Positions 63,821 to 64,000 of a DNA stretch of 64,000 nucleotides are shown here, one piece after another. The notes beneath the pieces were generated by a model that was not told the DNA's origin, made no database searches, and worked only from the letters and a program-made list of their open reading frames with translations. How positions within the stretch are numbered: position 1 is the first letter of the stretch; each line of letters opens with the position of its first letter. The stretch spans positions 16,788,062 to 16,852,061 of the forward strand of contig OY986973.1 in NCBI GenBank assembly GCA_963920575.1, read 5' to 3'. The position numbers were made by a program, and so were the translations under genes. This DNA comes from Narthecium ossifragum (taxonomy: Eukaryota > Streptophyta > Magnoliopsida > Dioscoreales > Nartheciaceae).

Positions 63821-64000
63821 GAGATCGAGTCGTACTCGGTTATGTGTAGCTAAAAATGCTTGGGGTACTAAGGTACACGTTTCAATTAATTTTTACTTCA
63901 TCTATATGGTTTATGTCTCCTTTTTTACCTTAACCGGTTTCTATATTGGAGTTTCCATTATTTGTATGCTTTCAGGTCGCACGACCCATTTTTCCATGTA
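63821..64000 (+). other. Copia-5 3' non-coding region, continued
   Basis: Resumes after Gypsy-1 and matches 43613-43793. By that match, a Copia-5 PPT and LTR should lie just beyond the window end, at about 64065-64080. Confidence 0.65.

Noticed and set aside
1..64000. tRNA, rRNA or other RNA genes
   Set aside because: No cloverleaf-like or conserved RNA-gene sequence was recognised; matches to tRNA 3' ends are retrotransposon primer sites only.

Overview
The window reads as a gene-poor, repeat-saturated stretch of a flowering-plant nuclear genome. I find no intact host gene. The evidence is the mix of elements: Ty1/Copia and Ty3/Gypsy LTR retrotransposons (one chromovirus-like, others with the Athila/Tat-type primer site TGGCGCCGTTGCCGGGGA), a plant L1-like LINE, hAT, Mutator-like and Helitron-like DNA elements, and captured fragments of a PPR gene and an NCS1 nucleobase-transporter gene. 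The species cannot be named from the sequence. Identities below come from reading terminal repeats, target-site duplications (TSDs), primer binding sites (PBS), polypurine tracts (PPT) and protein motifs by eye.

Layout. 1-5.1 kb: Copia gag remnant; a MITE split by Copia-1 (614-3017, complete, gag only); two further TIR elements. 5.3-7.2 kb: a Mutator-like long-TIR element carrying a solo LTR of Gypsy-1. 7.2-11.1 kb: a dispersed repeat pair, a Helitron-like end, GC-rich sequence of unknown origin and a hAT element. 11.2-15.4 kb: Copia-2 (minus), with its target flank duplicated. 15.5-18.0 kb: second Mutator-like element with a Gypsy-2 solo LTR inside. 18.3-21.9 kb: hAT-like element, LINE fragment, unclassified repeat. 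22.0-27.4 kb: Copia-3, complete, gag only, with a Gypsy-2 solo LTR inside its gag. 27.6-34.5 kb: Gypsy-4 (minus), complete, no pol. 34.5-38.8 kb: LTR-element tail plus Gypsy-3 and Gypsy-5 LTRs. 39.2-43.2 kb: Mutator-type MITE, Copia-4/PPR chimera, LINE fragment split by a gene-capturing hAT element. 43.2-64.0 kb: Copia-5 (degenerate gag-pol 47718-51680) interrupted by Gypsy-1 (52605-63820, minus), which is itself interrupted by Gypsy-3 (54510-61157, minus).

Two themes stand out. First, the dated insertions that keep both LTRs are mostly non-autonomous: Copia-1, Copia-3, Gypsy-3 and Gypsy-4 have LTRs, PBS and PPT but at most a gag-derived ORF. Second, nearly every LTR family here, Copia and Gypsy alike, carries an array of short palindromes with core GATCGATC or GGTCGA(T/C)C in U3, ending about 55-85 bp before the TATA box. 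The palindrome type differs between copies of one LTR family and is shared between unrelated families, as if interchangeable promoter cassettes were being exchanged. This is my best candidate for an undescribed system.
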